A stretch of 64,000 nucleotides of DNA from Zasmidium citrigriseum (taxonomy: Eukaryota; Ascomycota; Dothideomycetes; Mycosphaerellales; Mycosphaerellaceae). Below are positions 60,750-64,000 of this stretch, piece by piece. Below the pieces are notes generated by a model, which was not told the DNA's origin, did no database searches, and worked only from the letters and a program-made list of their open reading frames with translations. Each line of letters starts with the position of its first letter. Positions within the stretch are counted from its first letter, which is position 1. The stretch spans positions 868,001 through 932,000 of the forward strand of contig NHNW01000001.1 in assembly GCA_002786025.1 (NCBI GenBank), written 5' to 3'. The position numbers and the translations under genes were made by a program.

Positions 60750-63163
60750 GAACTTCTACTAGCGGGCGAGGCTATTAATAACTATCTTATTACTTAGCGT
60801 AAACACGTCTATAAATACCTTCTTATAGGAATACGTATTCGTGCCTTAGTATCCGATACTAGTCTTAAACGTAGAGCGAAGGATACGGGTAGCTTTACGG
60901 TTAAGGGCGTACTTACGGAGGGTTTTAATATAATTAACGCTAGTCGAATACTTTAGATCCTTAGAGTACTTAAGGTTATATAACTTAAGTATCTCGTCTA
61001 CTACTATAGCCTTACTACGCTTACTAGAAGGATTAACGAATCCTATCGATAAGATCGCCTTACGTAGGTCGTCGTCTATAGCGTTTAGAAGCTAGTAGAG
61101 GTATACTATTTAACGGGCGTAGTTAGTCTTTCTAGTACTAGTAAAGGCGATAATAAGGTAGCTAATAGTATAACGGAGGTATCTAATATCTTATATACGG
61201 ACTACCTTACGGACGGTTATAAAGAGGCTTATTTCCTATAGTATACGACTTATTATAGTAAAGGCGTTATCGGGCTCGTTCGCTAGATTAGAAGCGATAT
61301 CTAGGCTACGGCTACGTTACTACGAGAAACTAGAGGTCGTCTTACTAGCCTATATAGCTATAGTAAACGCCTTATAATAGATCTCGTCGATAATCTCTAG
61401 GTACTACTTAGGCGTTAAGTTAGCGATAGCGGTTCTTATAGTATCGATCTAGCTCTCCTTACTACTACTAGTAGCGTCGACTAGACCGTCGAAGGCGATA
61501 AGCTTACGGTTAAGTAGCTCTTAGACGAAGAGGCTATTTATACGACTACGGAAGCTCTAATAGACTAGTCTCTAGATTAAGAAGTACTTAGGCTTCTAGT
61601 TAGTTATACCCTTTATCGTAAAGAACTCTATATCGTTAGCTAGGTAATAGTCGAGGTACTCTCTAGCCTTATTAGATACCTAGTAAGTAGAGAGTAGGAT
61701 AAAGTAGGTATTTATAAAGGTATAGAACTATCTAGTCGTAGCTAGTAGTAACTAGTCCTTCTTATCGTACGACTTCTCGCTCTTAATACTCTCTAACTTT
61801 ATACTCTATATACGGATAATAGTTATATTATTACCGATAGTAATACGTAGCTTCTAGAAGTTAGTCTCTCGATCTATATAGAGAAAGTTAAGCTAGATAT
61901 TATTATATATAGCGTATATACTAGATAAAGATACCTTATTATAAGTAGAGATCTTAAGGGAGTATAGCTCGGTCTTCTTATAAGAGAGTTTAGCGATCTT
62001 AGGCTATTACGGACGCTAGAGATTAGATCTCTCGAAGATACCCTTTACCTCTATATCGTATAGGTATCTAATAGCCTAGTCGATATACTAGCGGTCGATA
62101 TCCTTACTTATAGTATCGTTATAGATATCTATTACGATCTTATCGATATCTAGCTACTTACTATAATCTAGTATATCCTTAGTTAAGCTACCCTCTAGAA
62201 TATCTAGGTAGATACTAATAAAGGAGGTTATTATATTAAGTTACTAATTAATATTACTAATAATCTAGTTACGACGCTTCTACTAGCGGTTAAAGTTATC
62301 GTATATAACGTAGATCCGCGGATTCTTACTAATCTTAGCTAGTCGCTTCTCTTATATATTAGCGTTCTTCGATAGTAGGCGCTAGATCGATTAATATAAG
62401 CTATAGATACCTATATTATTAAGGACGGTAATTATACGACGCTTAACTCCGCTAGTTACCTATAAGATAAGAGTTAGTATAGTAATATAATAATAGATAA
62501 GGGTTAAAGGTAATATACTAGGAAAACTCCAAGTGCCTTCTACTACTAAGAGGCCGAATTAGTCGCGATCGAGTTAATAATAATAGCCGTTAGCGTCGTT
62601 ATACGCTTACGTATTATATCCCGCGTATTCTTAAACTAGTAGTTCTTCTACCTAGCTCGACGGTTAGGTAGTATCTTCTAGATTAAGTTATACTAGGTCG
62701 GAGTATTAGTCTAGATAATATCGTCGATTTCGGTAAGATCCTTAGGCTTATCTATCTTACCTAGATAGTACTAGCTAAAGAACTTAATACTAATAAGACC
62801 CTTAAGCTCTTATCGAACCTTACGTATAGATATAAACTTCTCGTCCTTAAATACGTAGTCCTAGATTATCTTAACTCGGCGATAGTATATCCTCGTCTTC
62901 TTACGGTTCTTCTACTTCTTACTATCCTTAATAAAGCGACGTACGACCTCCTAGATTAGTATCTTATAGTAAGCTATAAGGCGTATAATCTTACGGAAGT
63001 TAGCGTCGTTCTACTCCTCGTTAGCCTCGATCTAGGCGTAGTCGAACTTATTAGTAGCTCTAGTAGCTATAGTATCTCTATTATTCTACTCCTCTTTACC
63101 GAGCTTATTATTACTAAGCTATTACTCTTCTTCGAGGTTAAACGTATCTTCGTTATACGTACT
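60750..63163 (-). pseudogene. RIP-inactivated latent gene, probable DNA-transposon protein
   Basis: Two minus-strand blocks read with only TAA/TAG interruptions: 63163-62693 (157 codons, Lys/Arg/Asp-rich) and 61781-60750 (344 codons). They are in different frames, so an intron or indel lies between. The C-terminal block contains a hydrophobic RYLRYTISYLIIAFTSTRK-like segment, then an ILSIGFVNPSSKRSKAIVVD-like segment. The order is faintly reminiscent of DUF6589-type proteins found in some fungal transposons, but this is a weak recollection and not an identification. The 19-bp array directly downstream fits one end of a DNA element; the other end would be beyond 64 kb or unrecognised. Confidence 0.45.
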
Positions 63164-64000
63164 AAATAGGCTTATAGGTAGGTTATTATTATTATCGTTA
63201 CCCTCCTCGTTATCTTCCTCGTTATCTTCCTTATTAGGCTCGATAAAGGTAGTCTTCTTCTAGCTTAGATAGTAAGAGGTTCGAGTACCCTTAGGACTAA
63301 TCTAGAAGCTAAGGCCCTCTACTATTTCTAGACTAGTATTAGAGCGGAGATTAGGACGCTCTCTAGCCTTAGCTTAGTCTAATAGTATCGGCTCTAGCTA
63401 CTCTAGGTTAGGTTACTCTAGCTATCTAGAAGATAGTAGTAGTAATAAGCCTAACGAGGGCTACGGCTCCTTAGGCTACTTACCCTTTAACTTAGATATA
63501 ACTATAGGTTATAGGCGTATTTTAGCGTATTCGAGGTAGTATTTCGTAGCCTAATAGGGTCTTAATATCGTCGCTACTAGTTAGCTTTACTTTAAAAATT
63601 AGTTATAGGCTATATAGTATAGACTCGACTACGTTACTAGTAAAGAAAATAATCGTAGAGGGTGTTAGATAAAGCTCTAGGGGTTAGTCTATATAGAGCT
63701 CGAGTCGACCTCGTCGTCGCTTTACCTACTAGCGCTAGATTAGGCCTAAACGACGTCGAGCGATTTTTAGGACAACTATAGTTAAGTCTATAGAAGGTAA
63801 GAGAAGGGCCTCTAAGTATTAGATTATTAAAATAGAGAGGTTAATTTTTAATAATTATATAGCCTATAGTAAGCTAGCTAGGCTATAGGGGAGTCGTTAT
63901 ACGTAATCGCTTATTTCTTAACGGCGGCTCGTCGGATTTCGATTCTAAGAATAGGGATAATATTATAATTACCTACGCTATCGCCTTAAGGTATTTACTA

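Larger units (their letters stand above)
17820..64000. repeat. RIP-saturated block (CpA/TpG-depleted), continuing beyond the window
   Basis: From about 17,820-17,850 to the right edge the dinucleotides CA and TG are almost missing on both strands. In 18,001-18,600 I count no CA and one TG (in ATGT at 18,187). TA is correspondingly very frequent, while CG, CC and CT remain common, so base composition is only moderately AT-rich. This is the product of C-to-T change at CpA on both strands, the preferred RIP context in Pezizomycotina, carried nearly to completion. Consequences: almost no ATG, almost no TGA, and frequent TAA/TAG in every frame. Parts for which I followed no convincing latent frame or element: 20,620-21,427; 24,700-25,545; 26,390-27,667; 28,020-28,890; 29,213-31,080; 34,750-35,580; 35,930-36,782; 37,630-38,387; 39,520-40,365; 42,461-43,265; 46,725-47,611; 48,465-49,512; 50,339-52,148; 61,781-62,693; 63,163-64,000. 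They may well hold more degraded genes. Confidence 0.93.

Noticed and set aside
60750..61781. Firm assignment of the latent gene to DUF6589 transposon proteins
   Set aside because: Only the order of a few hydrophobic and Gly-Phe-Val-Asn-Pro-like segments recalls that family; key residues cannot be judged after RIP.
17820..64000. A reassigned genetic code (TAA/TAG read as Gln/Trp)
   Set aside because: The same region also lacks ATG, TGA, CCA, TCA and other CpA/TpG-containing codons regardless of frame, and the noncoding LTRs show the same depletion. Mutation explains it, recoding does not; genes left of 17.8 kb use normal stops.
17820..64000. Mitochondrial or other organellar insertion because of the high TA content
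   Set aside because: CpG remains frequent, GC content is only moderately low, and Ty3/gypsy pol motifs are present.

Overview
The window comes from a filamentous ascomycete (Pezizomycotina; a Dothideomycete is my guess, not shown). The evidence is short GT-AG introns of 50-62 nt with CTRAY-like branch sites, a Zn2Cys6/Fungal_trans transcription factor, a fungal-type glutamate decarboxylase, and a very large block carrying the signature of repeat-induced point mutation (RIP).

Left part, 1 to about 17.82 kb: ordinary gene-rich euchromatin. In order it holds the 3' end of an acidic, probably nuclear protein (+); a large F-box protein (-); a membrane-anchored GH16 glucanase (+) with a GC-AG intron; a VHS-GAT adaptor of the LSB5/TOM1 type (-); glutamate decarboxylase (-, four exons); and a Zn2Cys6 transcription factor (-, two exons). 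The last three lie in tandem on the minus strand with separate promoters. About 2.4 kb of mixed-composition DNA without a convincing gene separates the transcription factor from the boundary.

Right part, about 17.82 to 64 kb: one continuous RIP-saturated block running off the window. CpA and TpG are almost absent on both strands while CpG, CpC and CpT stay common. ATG starts and TGA stops are therefore nearly gone, which is why conventional ORF calling sees nothing. Reading stop-interrupted frames whose stops are only TAA/TAG (the RIP products of CAA, CAG and TGG) shows that the block is densely packed with former genes. I could follow frames of about 100 to 1,300 codons on both strands. Most are not recognisable as transposon genes; several contain codon-phased tandem repeats (18, 27 and 78 bp).

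Two mobile elements are recognisable. One is a Ty3/gypsy retrotransposon (minus strand, 52,148-59,939) with 212-bp LTRs ending TATAAG...CTTATA, a polypurine tract and protease, RT, RNase H and integrase relics, plus an antisense latent gene with its own TATA box near the 3' LTR. The other is a probable DNA transposon, 60.2-63.2 kb, with a 19-bp subterminal repeat array. The rest may be cargo of a giant element or an accessory segment that was duplicated and then RIPed; that is inference.
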